The notes under the pieces: model-generated | Databases searched by the model: none | What the model was told of the DNA's origin: nothing | Seen by the model: the letters and a program-made list of their open reading frames with translations, nothing else | Translations under genes and position numbers: made by a program | Shown here: positions 13,592-26,915 of the stretch, piece after piece | How the letters are laid out: each line of letters starts with the position of its first letter | Numbering within the stretch: position 1 is the first letter of the stretch | NCBI RefSeq assembly: GCF_031755915.1 | Contig: NC_083382.1 | Span: forward strand, 29,054,001-29,118,000 | DNA length: 64,000 nt | From: Ziziphus jujuba | Taxonomy: Eukaryota > Streptophyta > Magnoliopsida > Rosales > Rhamnaceae | Reading direction: 5' to 3'

Positions 13592-14812
13592 AAGGTTCAA
13601 AATTTCGGTATTAGTGGAAATATTAAATGTTCAAAAAATAGAAATTTCTATTAAAATATCAAAAAATATCGAATATCAATAAAAATTCACAAAAAATGAT
13701 AGAAATTATTTTAAAAAATGAAATTTTTTGTTAAAATTTTAGAATTAGTTTATTTAATCTATCAATTATCAAATTAATTATAAAAATTTCAAAAATATTA
13801 AATAAATATTATATTTCTCTTAATCAATATAATTTATGGTAAACGGTAATAATCATAAATAAATTATTATTAATAAACATATACTATAAAATATATATTT
13901 GATAAAAAAAATTTATTAATTAAGGTAAAACAATTATTACAATTACATTATATTTCATAAATTTCAGCTTAATATTCATAGAATTCTTAGATGGTTGAAA
14001 ATTGTTGGTCTTTTCTTCGTTTTTATTTTGAGATATGAAGTGTAAAAAATAATTGTTATAAGATGTATCTTTTTAATAATTTTTTATGGTATTATTATTA
14101 TATCAAATATAAGAATCTTGTATTAAATGTAGTTGTACTTGATGTTTAGTATAATATACTTCATTATTTTTTTATTTTTATTTGCTTAATGTTATTAATT
14201 TAAACACTATCAATACCAGTTCTAAATAATATTATGTTTCCATGTTATTATTTAATATTATTGTTTTTTACTCTTATATAATCAACTATTAATTTATAAT
14301 TATGGGATTTTAATGAATCAATTTTATATAAAATGTATAGCAAGTATGTATAGTCTATCAATAATAGAGCCTAGCAAGATTATTCAATTTAATTCACTTT
14401 ATTTTATTTATTCCATTAAATATTTGAAAAATAATTAAAAAGGTAAATAAAAAAACTATCACTAAAGTTAATATGTTAAAATAATTTACTAAACATTAAT
14501 AATTAATAATATTTATAAAAATTTTTATTAAAAAATTTTAAAAAATTTCATAGATATTTTAAGAATTTACATGGAAATTTTCAAATTTTGATGGATATTA
14601 TGAATTTTTTAATCAAATTGTTAAAAATTTAATGTGGATATTTTGATAAAAATTTCTTTAAAAATTTTGGTGAAATTTCATAAATTTCGATAGATATTAT
14701 AGAAATTCTATGCGTTTCTATTTTGAACCTAAATTTCTTTTTGATTCCTTAAAAAAATAAAATTTTAAAAAAAAATTCAGTAAAAATTTTAGATATTTAA
14801 AACCTTGTGTAC
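13592..14812. mobile_element. Probable AT-rich non-autonomous DNA transposon (degenerate)
   Basis: The block opens with AAGGTTCAAAATTTCGG and closes near 14800-14812 with the inverse of AAGGTTTTAAA; an internal inverse of GGTTCAAAAT lies at about 14719-14730. Between them the sequence is extremely AT-rich and full of GAAATTTC/AAAATTTC repeats in both orientations. No coding sequence is present. The structure suggests a MITE-like or deletion-derivative DNA element, but the terminal inverted repeats are weak and no TSD is clear. Confidence 0.3.
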
Positions 14813-15919
14813 TGCTTCATTATATTAAGAATCTCTTGAATTTATCAATATAAAAATTATGATATTGTTTAATAATGCATTTGTTTTTTGTTTTTTGTTT
14901 TTTCTACTTAATTGCATGTAATTATCTACTTCAAATGTTAGTTAATGTTAAATATAATTTGTTGGACATTTCAGTTGACTATAAATTTAATGGAGAAAAA
15001 ATATAAATACCAAATTAAAAAAAATTGAAATATTTTCAATTTGGTGTTTGTTTTATTTTTTTCCCTTCAAAATTATAGTTATTTATTTTTAATTCAAAAT
15101 GTAAATATTCATATTTATACTTATTTGAGATATCTAACCAACTCTAACCATCGTTAACAAACATTTAATCACGCATACGTAAACCATTAATTTTTCAGAT
15201 GTCAAAGTCACAACATAAGGCATGATATTGCTCTCATACTAAACCCCCCAGATGGCGAATTAGTTGGAGAATAGAAAATCATTAATTAAAAAGTGAAAAT
15301 ATATATATATATATATGTATACATACATGCTCTCTTTAGATCAACAATAAGTATAATTAGAGGATGATATGAAATATGTGTGTATACATAAATAATATGT
15401 GAAAAAGAAAAAGCAACAAAGAGGAAAGGGAAAAAGGTGGTGTATTACAGTTGAACGAATTAAGCAAAAAGTAGCAATTCTACCACGTTTGCCTTTCGGC
15501 CCTATTGGATGGTGGACGTATGACACGGCTTCGGACTTTCAACTCCCAGTACTACGTTACATGACCAGGCCCTACTGCATAGACTACAATTAGGCCTGTC
15601 AAGTTCGGCTGTCATTCTGCACTTGCAAATCAATTTGGGCTAAGCAAACTCGCCGCCATTGCCCAATGTAAGAGGTGTTCTGGTGGTTATTGGCCTTGGG
15701 AAGACACAAAAATATCCACTTATCGGTCAAAATAAAGAAAAAAAAATGCTTATCTTTTTTATTTTTAATAATTTTGTCCATTTATTACTTATTGTACTTA
15801 ATAAATTATCCCAAACACTCTTTATCTTATTAACCCAAGAACCCGTCTCCTCTTACTGTTGACATGATCAATTCTTTGAAATTGAATAATGGAGTTTGGG
15901 ATGAAAATTGCCTTAATTT
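14813..15919. other. Non-coding stretch, partly higher complexity
   Basis: AT-rich at first, with (TA)n at about 15300-15316. From about 15400 to 15860 the sequence is of higher complexity, but no domain is recognisable in any frame. It may be unique intergenic DNA or worn transposon sequence just upstream of the LINE remnant. Confidence 0.45.
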
Positions 15920-16200
15920 GTCTTTTTGATCAAGATTCGGTCAAAAGCATTAAGGAAATGTTATGAGTTTATTTTGATAGGAACCAAGTTTGGTATCTTT
16001 AGTGTGAATTCGTCGTATAGGTTGGAAGAAAGAGGAGAAGAGAGGGGTGAGCGCTGGTGGAAGGACATGTGGAGAAGCCCATCCACGATATAGCAAAGTT
16101 CTTTTTGTAGAAACTTACCAATTCAGACCTTCTTTTATATTCAAATCTTACTGCCAGAGGTGTTGACTTGCACAACAATGTTTGTGTCCATGGTTGCCAG
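15920..16200 (+). pseudogene. LINE (non-LTR retrotransposon) remnant, part 1: zinc-binding region after the reverse transcriptase
   Basis: With frameshifts, this reads as the C-terminal region of a plant LINE ORF2: a GIFSVNSSYRL-like segment, a WKDMW-like segment, and a cysteine-containing stretch (NNVCVHGCQ) that starts the zf-RVT motif usually found between reverse transcriptase and RNase H. The motif resumes after the inserted element, at 19019, with the FLECEVE-like segment typical of the family. The open frame is broken by stops, so this is an inactive relic. Confidence 0.6.
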
Positions 16201-19018
16201 TGTCAGAATCGGTCCAAAATCCCTTATTGGAATTCCAGATAAATTATGATTCCAGAAAAATTTTACTGGACCTTCTAATAGAAAATTTGATAGAATCTCC
16301 TCTAGGGTTGGACTTACTACAATTTTCCTGCACTGAAAATACACTTTTAAATGTACCACCTTATTCCTCCCACTTTGCTACAAAATATTACCACAAATTG
16401 CAACATTTTAAATGAATTATAAAAAATCAGTGCATAATTAAATAAATAATCATCCAAATAGTATACAGAGTGTTATCAGTACAATTGAATATTAAATTTA
16501 ATACAATACAAGATAAAAAAAAAATAATACAAGATAGAAAGGAAAGGAAAAGTCTCTTGGACTTTCGGCAACAAACCAAGACGTCGAGCTTGCCCCCGGA
16601 CAATCAACGTCGACTAACCGGGGCCTAAAGGAACGAAATTTAAAAACATAAAATGCTAATCATCTCAATGAATAACCCAATCTATTATACAATAATTAAT
16701 AATAATAAAAAGGTAAATAACATAGTTAATTGATTAATAAGAAATAAGTAAATAAATAATAGGTAGTTAAAAATAATATTTTCCCTCAAAATTCACTCAG
16801 TTGGAAAAGTTTCCTTTTAAAAACATTTTCGTAAAACCCAACATTTTATGCCCCAAAAATCTAAAAAAATATTTAATTAATAATTTACAAATAAAAGACA
16901 ATAAATTAATAATCCAAAAATTTTAGTGAGAAATAATTATAAAAAAAATAAGACTAATGACAAATATTAAATTGGGAGTAAAGTATTGTAAAAAATTAAT
17001 ACGAAAACACAATAAAATTTACATTAACAAAAATGATCCAAGAAATATTTAACTAAATAAAATAAAACCAAATAATTAACAATAGAACTCAATTTAGAAT
17101 ACCAAAACAATTTAATTTATAAAACACTATTAAAAACATTTTAATTCAAATAAAATTCTAAAATATTGTATAACTAAAATCACGTCATGACAACCATATG
17201 ATGCATCCACTATATACCAGTGGCACCAATGGTATCCAGCATCCAAAGCACCGCCAGACAGGAGGTTAAAGAGAGAAACCGGCATATGGTCGCGTGGCAT
17301 CCCACCGCGCCGTTACAAACAGGCGTCCTAGCCATAGAGGGGCAGCCTACTCTCATCCGATGGCAACCACAGGACAACCCCATAATCACCTATGCGCTAC
17401 TCACACTCACCTGCGCACTAACCATATCCACCTGAGCGCTAATCATATCCATGTATACAGAACACCAGTATGTGTACGGTGCATCTAAAAATCATAAAAT
17501 TCATACATTTTCCAAATCTCGAAAATTTCATAAATACCACCGGGTTTATTCCATCCAATTAAACCAATAAATTTTCCACAATTCCTTTATAAATCATCGT
17601 CATAAATCCATTGCATAAATTCCATCTATTTCAAATCCATCAATGAAATTAACAATAATTCAAAATAAATATTCCTTCAATTCCTCAAAATTCAAAATAT
17701 AATTAAATTCCACAATTTATCAAAATATAAATACATTTTTACAAAACACAAACAAATTCACAATTAAATTCAACAACAATTCAAATTCACAATTTTTTTA
17801 AAATTGAATTTCAAAAAAATAAAATCTCCATAATTTGTCAAAAGCAAATTATGCTTTAATACACATATACATTTCAATTTATTTAAATTATGCCATAAAA
17901 ATTTCAAATATAATTTTGCTAAACAATTAACACATAAATATTAAATCCAAACATTTAATTATCACAAAATAAATATAATTTAACACCCGAAAATTTATTT
18001 TGAAGGTGGGTCACTCACCTCGAGCATGCAATCCAACCAAGATCTTTCATAGGATCAATTCTATGACTCACACGTGCTCCTAGAATAACAATATTACACA
18101 AGATCAAATAAATTAATATTTTATTCAGATGTGGTCGGAAAGTGGACAGAAGGTTTCTGCCAAACTTCCTCCTCTTCTATCTCACAAATGGCTTGGAATT
18201 TGAGCAAATGGAGGTTATTTTTTGGAATTAGGGCGTTGAAATCGAAGAGGAATGACCAACCACGGGACCGGTGGCCGTAAAAAAACCAGTCAACCACCAC
18301 CTCACCGACCGCTGGCTTTGGGCATTCATCCCGACGCATCCACCGACCAATTGGCCGGCGACTCAGTGCCCAAATTCACCCAGCCATGGGCCACCATGCC
18401 CCCGGAGGCCGGAAGAGATGCAGCAGGGAGAGAGAGAGATTGACGGGAAGGAGAAATGAAGAGAGAAGGAGAAGAAGGAAGAAGAAGAAGAAGAAAGGAA
18501 GAAGAAGCCCGTGGGGGCATTTTCCCACCTGGGGGAAAATGAAAAAAAAAAGGAAAATAAATTAAAAATAAATAAATAAATATATATATATATATATATA
18601 TAAAATAATATTAAAATAATACAGTATTAAAAAAACTTGTAGATCCATAACTTGTAAACCATATATCCATTTTAGGCATACAACTAGTCTATAAACTCAT
18701 ATCAATGAGTACTTCACAACCGTGCATGAGTCAAAGCTCAATTTTGCACGAACAAAAAGTCAACTCTGGCACCCCTTGGACAGTTTGGACCTCAATTTGT
18801 TTTGCTCATATCTTTCAAATTGTAGCTCCTTTTCAACGTGCTACTAGTCTATGGACTCGGATTGATGTATACGTTACAACGATACCCCTGTCAAAGAGAA
18901 ATTCCATTCGGAATAAAAAGTCAAATTTTGACCGTTCTCGGTCAACGATAATCAAACCCGATCAACCTCGATCAATGTGAAAAAAAAATTTCGATTTTGT
19001 TCGGGATAGGGTGTTATA
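16201..19018 (-). mobile_element. ~3-kb LTR-like element, copy E (solo LTR of an unidentified LTR retrotransposon)
   Basis: In element orientation it starts TATAACACCC (family consensus TGTAACACCCC) and ends GATTCTGACA. It is flanked by a perfect 5-bp TSD, GCCAG (16196-16200 and 19019-19023), and interrupts a LINE exactly at the repeat. It is 2818 bp long with no gag-pol coding region, which fits a solo LTR left by LTR-LTR recombination. In element order it has two diverged TTGAC-rich direct repeats, a GAA/GA-rich tract, a GC-rich block, and an AT-rich block bounded by a donor-like GAG|GTGAGT (GT at 18018-18017) and an acceptor-like CTTTAG (AG at 16626-16625). E resembles copies D and F more than A, B and C. 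Assignment to a Ty3/gypsy lineage is inference from LTR length and the TGTAACACCCC start. Confidence 0.8.
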
Positions 19019-19655
19019 GCCAGTGTACCAAGAATGAAGTCCATGTGTTCTTGGAGTGTGAAGTGGAGAAGAAGATCTGATTTGCTAGCCCATACGGCAT
19101 TAGATGGGAAGTGGCAGGCTATAGTGACCTTTTCTCTTTTCTTAAGTGCTTAGCCAACTTAATAGGAGTTCTTCCATCATGAAGATAAAGGAAACTTCTT
19201 TGTTGTTAGTGCCATGACCTTATAGCATCTCTGGTGGATTAGAAACAAAGTTTTTCATGAAGGAAAAGACATAAGTGTTGACCTCTCACCGGATTGTAAT
19301 AGACAGATTCAAAGAGTTTAATGATGCTAAAAAACATGGGGGAAGGAAAGACAATCGCACTCGAACTTTAATGAATTAGAATCTCTCAATTGGAGCTAGC
19401 TCCCTCAGGAACAATCAAACTAAATTGCGACGTAGTTGTTTGAAACTTAAGAAGTCACCTAGGTGTGGTAGCTTAAAATGGTAAAGGAAAGGTTCTGCAC
19501 ATTCATGCTTCAAATCAAAAGTTTTAATTCCTAAAGTGGTTGAGCTATAAGCTATCTGGAAGGCCATGCAATTGGCTCGCACATTCGAATGGCTTTTGTG
19601 CAAATCGAATAAGATGCTCTTATAGTGATTCAAGCCTTAAATAAAAGAGACAAAA
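19019..19655 (+). pseudogene. LINE remnant, part 2: end of zf-RVT and RNase H domain
   Basis: This continues the LINE begun at 15920. It reads, with breaks, TKNEVHVFLECEVE and then PYGIRWEVAGYSDLF, the tail of the zinc-binding region. Further on, a KLNCDVVV-like segment and an AIWKAMQLA-like segment followed by VIQALNKRD correspond to the RNase H domain (RVT_3) of plant LINEs. Stops and frameshifts are frequent. A second ~3-kb element (copy D) is inserted at its end. Confidence 0.6.
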
Positions 19656-20809
19656 TGTAACACCCAGTCTCGAAGTACATCGAAAATTTCTTAAGTTAAT
19701 CAAAGTTGACCGGATTTGACTGTCATTGAACGAGAATGGTCAAATATTGACTTTTTGACTCGGATGGAATTCTAGGTTGACTGAGGCACCGTTACAAAGT
19801 ACGCATTGACACGAGTTCGTAGACTAGTAGCACATCAAAATCGAAGCTACCGTTTGAAAGTTATGATCAAAACAAATGGAAGTCCAAACTGTTCAAGGGT
19901 GCCCGAATTGACTTTCTATTCTTGTGAAATTGAGTTTTGACTTATGCATGGTTGTTAAGTAGTTGTCGATACGAGTTTATAGACTAGTGGCACGCCTAAT
20001 TTGAACATTTCGTTGAAAAGTTATGGATCTACAAATTTTTATGAATTCCATATTATTTTATTAATATTATTTTTTAAAAATGTAATTTTGTGCTATATGT
20101 CACCAATGGGATGCAGCACATGTAACATTATAAAAGTGCCATATGTCAGCGAGAATTAAATATTATATTATTTTGTTATTATAATATTATTATTTTAATA
20201 TTATTTTATATATTTTTTTTCTTTTTCTCCCCCACGTGGAGAAACACTTTTCTTTTTCTTCTTTTCTTCTCCTTCTTCTTCTTCCCGAGCTCGACAGAGA
20301 AGAAACACACACAAAGACCTCTCTTCCTCTCTCTCTCTCTCTCCTTTGACTCTCTGTCCCTCTTTCTTTTGACCGGTCGTTTGGCCGTGTTTCAGTGGCT
20401 AGACGGTGACACGCACCAGTGGCTTGAGAGCCCACAGCCAAGTGACGTCGGTGACCTAATCTCCGATGGGTTGGCCAGCAGACACATCGGGATTGGCGCC
20501 CAAAGCTTGCGGCCGACATGATGTTGGTTGGCCGGTTTTCCGGCAGCCACCAGTCGTGTGGTTAGTCCTCCACCTAGATTTCGACCGCATGATTCCAAAA
20601 ATGACCTCCATTAACCCAAATTCCAAGCCGTTTATGAGATGCATGGAGGGGAATGTTTGGTCAGAACTTCCCGTTCATTTTTCGGCTAATCCCAACGACT
20701 TAAAGTTCAATGGAGGAGCAGGTGTGAGTCATGGAATTGTTCTGGTGGGGGATCTTGATTTACGTTCATGCTCGAGGTGAGGGATCCACCTCCAAATTTA
20801 TTCGGCTGT

Positions 20810-20844
<35 letters not shown>

Positions 20845-22542
20845 TGTTAATCAATTATAAATTGTGAAATTTTATGCATTGATTAATTGATAAATTTCGA
20901 TGCCAAATTTGGGTGAAGTAAATATATGTGTATGAAACCCATTTGTTGAATTCTAAGAAATGGTGAGTATAATTTTATTAAATTATTGTTGATGTCAATT
21001 GCAGGTTATTCATGATTATTTCAAATGTATTATATGAGTTTATGCACATGTGGATTTCTATGCGGATTTCAATGCGGCTTTATTTGTATTAAATTTGGAG
21101 GATGTGAAGAAAATATTTATTTAAATGTTATCACACATTGAAACAATGGTGGGAAAATTATTTTATGGTATTGAAAAATATTGGATATATATATATATAT
21201 ATATACCATTGGATATTAACATGATGGATTATTTGATGAATTGAAGTTGTGGGTGTTATCCCTTATTTTATAAAAATTGGGAATTGGTATATATATATAT
21301 ATATATAAATATAGTTTTTTTAGACGCACCCATACAGTACCGGTATTATGTAGTTGTGGATGTAATTAGAGCGGTACTGGAGTGTGATGAGCGCGCTAGT
21401 TTATACTCTCTCGTGGTTGCCATTGGACTGAGTGCAGGCAAGTTTGATATTGGCCATAGCCACCTCCCTCCATGGCTAGGATTGAGTTTTTAGCATCGGC
21501 ATTGTTGGGATGCCAGGGGGGCCTGGATGTCGGTTTTCTCTCTATAATCTCCCCGCTAGACAATGCCTTGGGATGTTGGGTACTGTAAGGTAGCACTGGT
21601 ATATAGTATGGTATGTCAAATTATTTTTCTCCCACTTGATTATCAAAGTTAAATGTTTTTTTCAAAATGGTAATTGAAATAAAGAGTGTATATTGTGTTA
21701 AATCTTGCTTGGTTAATTTGATTGTCCTGAATTCTTCTAATATGAAATTTGTTATTTATTTATTCATTTATTTAGATGTGATTTTATTTATCTTGTGGTA
21801 ATTTGCTATGAATTCAATTAATTGTTATTAATATATTCCCAAGGTAAATTTCAATTCTTAATATTTGTTGCTGTTTGCATTTATTTATTTATGATGTCCT
21901 TACTTTTCGGAGTATATAAATGTTGGGTTTTGTGAAATGCTTTAAAAATGGGAACTTTTCTAACTTAGTGAGTTGTGAGAATTTTGAGAGTAACATCATC
22001 TTCAAATAATTACTATTATTATTCTAGCATTATTAATATTATGGTAGTAGATCAAATAACTCACTGAGATGATTAGCATCTCACGTTTTTAAATTCGTTT
22101 CCCTAGGTCCAGGTTAGTAGATGTTGACGTCCGAGGTGAGCTCGACATCTTTCCATTGCGGATAATTCGAGGAGTTCTGTCTTTCTTCATTTTCCTATTT
22201 CCTATCCTATAATATTTCTTTCTTTCTCTGTTGTCACAACTTTTATTTTCGTGTTGTAACTCAAATGCTCTGTATACTGTATTGGACATTATTAAATAGT
22301 ATATTGCATGGATCCCTTGTTTATTATTTATGAAGTGCTGTAAATTAGTAGAATGAATTGTAGTAAGGTGGGAGGAATAAGAGTACATCTTTAGAAGTGC
22401 ATTTTTTGTACAAGAAATTTTGTAGTAGGTCCAACCCTTTAGGGGAGATGCTGTCGGATTTTTCTTGAAAGGTTCAGTAGAATTTTCCTGAGATCAGGGC
22501 TTATCTAGGATTCTGGTGAGAAATTTTGAACGGATCTTGACA
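19656..22542 (+). mobile_element. ~3-kb LTR-like element, copy D (solo LTR)
   Basis: It starts TGTAACACCC and ends ATCTTGACA, with a perfect 5-bp TSD, CAAAA (19651-19655 and 22543-22547). Length is 2887 bp and there is no retrotransposon coding sequence. It has the family layout: diverged TTGAC-rich direct repeats near the start, a CT-rich tract (about 20328-20343), a GC-richer block, then a donor-like GAG|GTGAGG (GT at 20777) and an acceptor-like CCCTAG (AG at 22105-22106), followed by a tail with the conserved GAGATGATTAGCATCTC palindrome. It lies head-to-head with copy E, only 637 bp away, in the same LINE. Confidence 0.82.
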
Positions 22543-22760
22543 CAAAAGCCCACTTCATTGGGCTGCAGACCTATTCTCTAATGACATCCTTTTCTACCTT
22601 TCCAATTTTGTAAACTTAACTTTTGTTTAGGCCCCCAAAAGGGCAAATAGACTAACCAACAGTGTATGTCAGTGGGAGGTGAATCAATATATCAATGGGC
22701 CTGTGGATCCAAATTGTCTACTATCTTCTTTTGTGGATTGTATGACTCAATAGAGTATAA
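22543..22760 (+). pseudogene. LINE remnant, part 3: end of RNase H region
   Basis: Directly after the D element the LINE resumes; a PKRANRLTNSVCQWEV-like segment matches the end of plant LINE RNase H domains, where a run such as PREANRVADALA is usual. The frame ends soon after. No poly-A tail can be assigned securely. Confidence 0.45.
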
Positions 22761-25700
22761 GAAAGGAAGCTTCCTAAGTCTATACTTATTTATTTTGCCT
22801 ATTTTTTTGGTTTCACTGAATTCTCAATTTTCCAAAAAAAAAAAAGAAACCAAATAAATCCATAAAAAAATGGACTTATTTTGCATTTACCATTATTGTC
22901 AAGCTTTATCAAAAAAATTTAGTAAGATAATTGACCAAATTGACACTTATAGCTTTACTATAATTTCTAAATAATGGTATCTAGTGAGTTTTCTATTATA
23001 TATATCAAAGAAATTTTTTAGTTAAAAGTGATGAAATTTAAAATTTATGAATTTATTAATTGAGTGTAGCTATTCAATGAGCAATATTACTAGATTTTTT
23101 TTTTTTAACTTTGATAATAAACTTCATTTTTATTTGTAAATAGTTAAAGAAAAATATGAAAAAATAATGAAAAAATTATGAAAAAAATGAAGAAAGTAAA
23201 AAACAAAAAGAATCATTTCAATTTAACATTAAAAACAACACACCCTGCCCCTCTGTTGGGAAATGGATCCCTACCATAGAGGGCATAGACAAAAACAAGT
23301 AGTACTATCTTTCCCTATTAGAGAGGGGCTTCTTTCATGGGGAAAGGATTCGGGTGTAAATAAATTCAAGTAAGACTATATTGTCCCTTTGAAAGGGGTC
23401 CCCTCAATAGATAAGGTAGTTTTATTTGACTTTGTCTATACTCCACCCCCAATTACTCATCCTGTCCCATGGCAGTGGTTTCCTCACCACTGGGAGTAAG
23501 ACATGTCTCTTCAACCTCGGAGTAACATGGTTTTTCCCTGACTTTTCTCTATTTTTTTTTATTTTACTTTTTTTTAAAAATATTTTCTTTTTTTGTTTTC
23601 ATATTTTTCTCTAACAATTTATAAATAAAAATAAAGATTATCAACAAAAGAAAAGAAATCTATAAAGTTAGAAGTGCCAATCATTGGAGATAATGAACGT
23701 TGCAAATCAAATTCATTTTTTGTGGATTTATTTGTGAGATAGAGTGAGAATATTTTGGATAATTCATTTAATATGAAAAGTAGAGGGTGGACAAATTATT
23801 GAAAATAAGAGAGATAAATATATATATATATATATATTTTTTTTTTTTCATTGTAAAATGGACATTTTTGTATTTTCCCTATTTAGCCATTCACGCATTA
23901 CAGGTTGAGGCCCAGCTTAGCAGGAAATCAGGTTGCTGACATAATTGTGATCCCCTGCCGTGCTTGAATTAGGCCTGTGGCAAACTGTTCTTTTTTCTAC
24001 ATTTGATGTACGTTTATTTCTTGGGGAATATGGCCTAATGCCCCTGTTTTGAAGGCGTTAATAAAAATTACCCTTTCCGTTTCGATTTTTTTTTTTTTTA
24101 TCTACCCATCTTTTTTCATTATTTCAGCTATGCCCTTTTCCTTCTCTTACTTCTATCCCACAGTCCACATTTCATGTTGAATGTCCAGTCCCATCAACTG
24201 ATTGATGTCCTGTTTGTTTTCGTTGCCTGGCTCTTCCTCTACTTTTCCCGTGCCTACTCTCTCGTTCTGCTCGGTTTCGCCATCGTCGCTCGATTCGTCG
24301 TGGTGGGGGCTCGGGGTGGTCACCGTCGTGCCTCTTTTGCTGATGGTGGTGTGGGTCATGGATAAAAATAAAGCAGAGGTAAGCTAACTTTTGTGCAACT
24401 GAAGAAGGCACTTGCAGAATATTTCCGCACTTCTTCGTTCATGAGAGAAAGGCATGGAAATGTGATTAAAGAGTATCCCTTTTCTTCTGACTGGTTTGGA
24501 CCATCGAAATAAAAATGTTAAAAGAATCATTCGGTTTGTAATTGATAGCTATGTGATCCAGCTTCTGTGGAACGGATCTTACAATTTTTAGGAAATTGAA
24601 GCAGGAGGTGTTTTTTCCAATGAGATTATGGGTTTTTCGGGGAAAGAGGATCAAAGGAGAGCAGAGGTGTGGAAGGGTTTTTTTTCCATGGCTGTTGGCT
24701 TTCTCGAACGAAAAGGAAAGGAAAAAAAGCAAAGTAATTTCTCATTTTTATTGGGGGCAAAATTGAAATTAGGGGCTATATTAAAAAAATTGGGGAAGGA
24801 GAGGGTAGATTTCATTACCCACTTATTTTGATGGCTATTGGTCCAAAATCCCTTATTTCTTTCCCCTCACAATTGGATTACAAAATTCGTTTTTCTTGTT
24901 GTTAGTTATTGTATTTTTTTATTTGAAATTTTATTGCAGTTTGTCAAGTTAAGTAATAAATTAAATCTGACCATGTACAAGTTTATAAATTTCTAAAGCT
25001 CATGAAATTGTGCGATTAGAGTGTCTCTTAAGCCGAAAACTAGCTTGATGGTTTATGTCATGATAGCATCATACAACCTCTAGACGGTTATGTTACTATT
25101 TAAAAAAAAAAAAAAAAAGAAAAGAAAAAGAAAAAAGAAAAAAATAAAAAAAGGGTTCAATTGCATCATTGCAATGCAATGTCGAGAACAAGAGAAGAAG
25201 CCCAACCCTCTTGAATCATGAACCAAAGCCCAAATCAAAAATGTCCAGACCAACAAGAAGATGGGCCTCCGCTGATGCGACTGTAAATCAATGAGGAGGG
25301 AAAAAGAAAAAAATTAAAAAATTAAATTTACGATTAACAGACTTTTCACAGATAAATAATTAGTTAAAGAATTTTATTTTTTTATTACCATCTTACCTTA
25401 ACGAATTTTTTGTACAATATGAGAAAAAAAAAATTTACAAGACTGTTTGCTCATTTGATATGATAAAAAAAAATTTAAATGGAAAAAACCAATAAACAAC
25501 ATTTTATTTTAAAAAATGCAATATTTTAATGTGTTTTTTTTTTAACAAAAAAATATTTATTCGTATTCGTTTTTTTACAAAAATGAAATAAAATAGAATT
25601 GTAACGCAATTTGACCATTTCTCTTCAGTAAATAAAATATTTACAGTCTCTTTCTTTCTTCTCTCTCCTGTTATCTCCTTTATAATCCATTTAAAAAGAA

Positions 25701-26820
25701 ATTTAAATAAATATTATTCATTAATAGGTATTATGACATATAAGTTTCAATGTCTTCTAAATTTTTTATTAAATAAACTTCAATATACAAAACCATTAAA
25801 GATCATTTTAATTGTTTTTGAGATAATCTAATAAAACATTGAACTTAACTGTAGTTATTTTCCAATTTCTTCCCTAATTTTAAATTATTTATCTTGATTT
25901 TGAAAAAAAATTTCTTTCTACTAAATTTAAATTTCTTTTTCTAAAATTAATTCATATGTATACGGCGAGTTTAGGGTACGAGTTATATTCCCTATCCCCA
26001 CCACCCTAATCCCAACCCACGGCAAAGAAATTTGCCCCATCCATGACCTGTCATCCTAATTAACTGAAAAATCTTCGCCTCGTTGATTAAGGGCAGGCAG
26101 GGCACCAAATTGAGGCATATTGCCACCCATAGCAAAGTAACAAGGCTTGATAACTTGAATTCATATTTCAGACTCAATGTTTTTTTATGGAAAACATAGA
26201 ATTTCACCTTTTGAATTTCAATGTTTTAAACCTTTAATTTTGCTTAAAATATTGTTATAGACTCATTGTAGCTAGCTCTTCCAAATTTGCTTGTTGGAAA
26301 TTGTGCAAGGCACATAAAGTTTTATACCAATAGTTGTAGGTTAGAAGAAAGATTTCACTGAAGCAATATAAAATAAATAATATTAGAATTATTAAAATAT
26401 TTATTAAATGATATGGTAAATGATATAGAAATATTATATTAATTTATTATATAGAAGGCTCACTTAATATCACATTAATATAAAATATGGAAGATCATAC
26501 AAGAGGGAGATGCACACTCAAATGGGTAGTGTAAGCTCCTAACAACATACTCGCTTTGCTCAAAACACTTCAGTTATGTTATATGTTGAGGATTAAGGGA
26601 TACATACTATTTATTAATTAAATAAAACTAATCACTAAATGAACGTAGGATGAGCAGCCTATCTTTAACACCAACAAATTGCCGATGCTTCTCAATGAGG
26701 GTGCAATCAATTGGCCCGAAGATTTTGAAGCATTATTTTTAGTGGATGATAAGCAAGGTGGCACTTCAGAGAAGCAATAACATTCTTTCTTATTATCCAA
26801 TCCACATCATCCTATACTAC

Positions 26821-26821
<1 letters not shown>
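22761..26821. other. AT-rich region without a supported gene
   Basis: Contains poly-A/T tracts, (TA)n at 23820-23838 and a mixed A-rich tract at 25100-25155. A GC-richer piece at 24140-24370 has open frames on both strands (an acidic, charged one on the minus strand), but I recognise no domain and the frames overlap each other. Sequence at about 24030-24830, bordered by 'aatgcccct' and 'aggggc' motifs, may be a degraded transposon. Nothing firmer can be said. Confidence 0.45.

Positions 26822-26910
<89 letters not shown>
26822..26910. repeat. 89-base uninterrupted poly-T run
   Basis: Every base from 26822 to 26910 is T. It could be the poly-A tail of a retroposed sequence on the minus strand (body to the right), an expanded homopolymer, or partly an assembly artefact. 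No matching short direct repeats were found on the two sides by eye. Confidence 0.95.

Positions 26911-26915
<5 letters not shown>

Noticed and set aside
24153..24411. Charged open frames near 24.2-24.4 kb
   Set aside because: Frames exist on both strands, no domain or splice context is recognisable, and neither strand is favoured.
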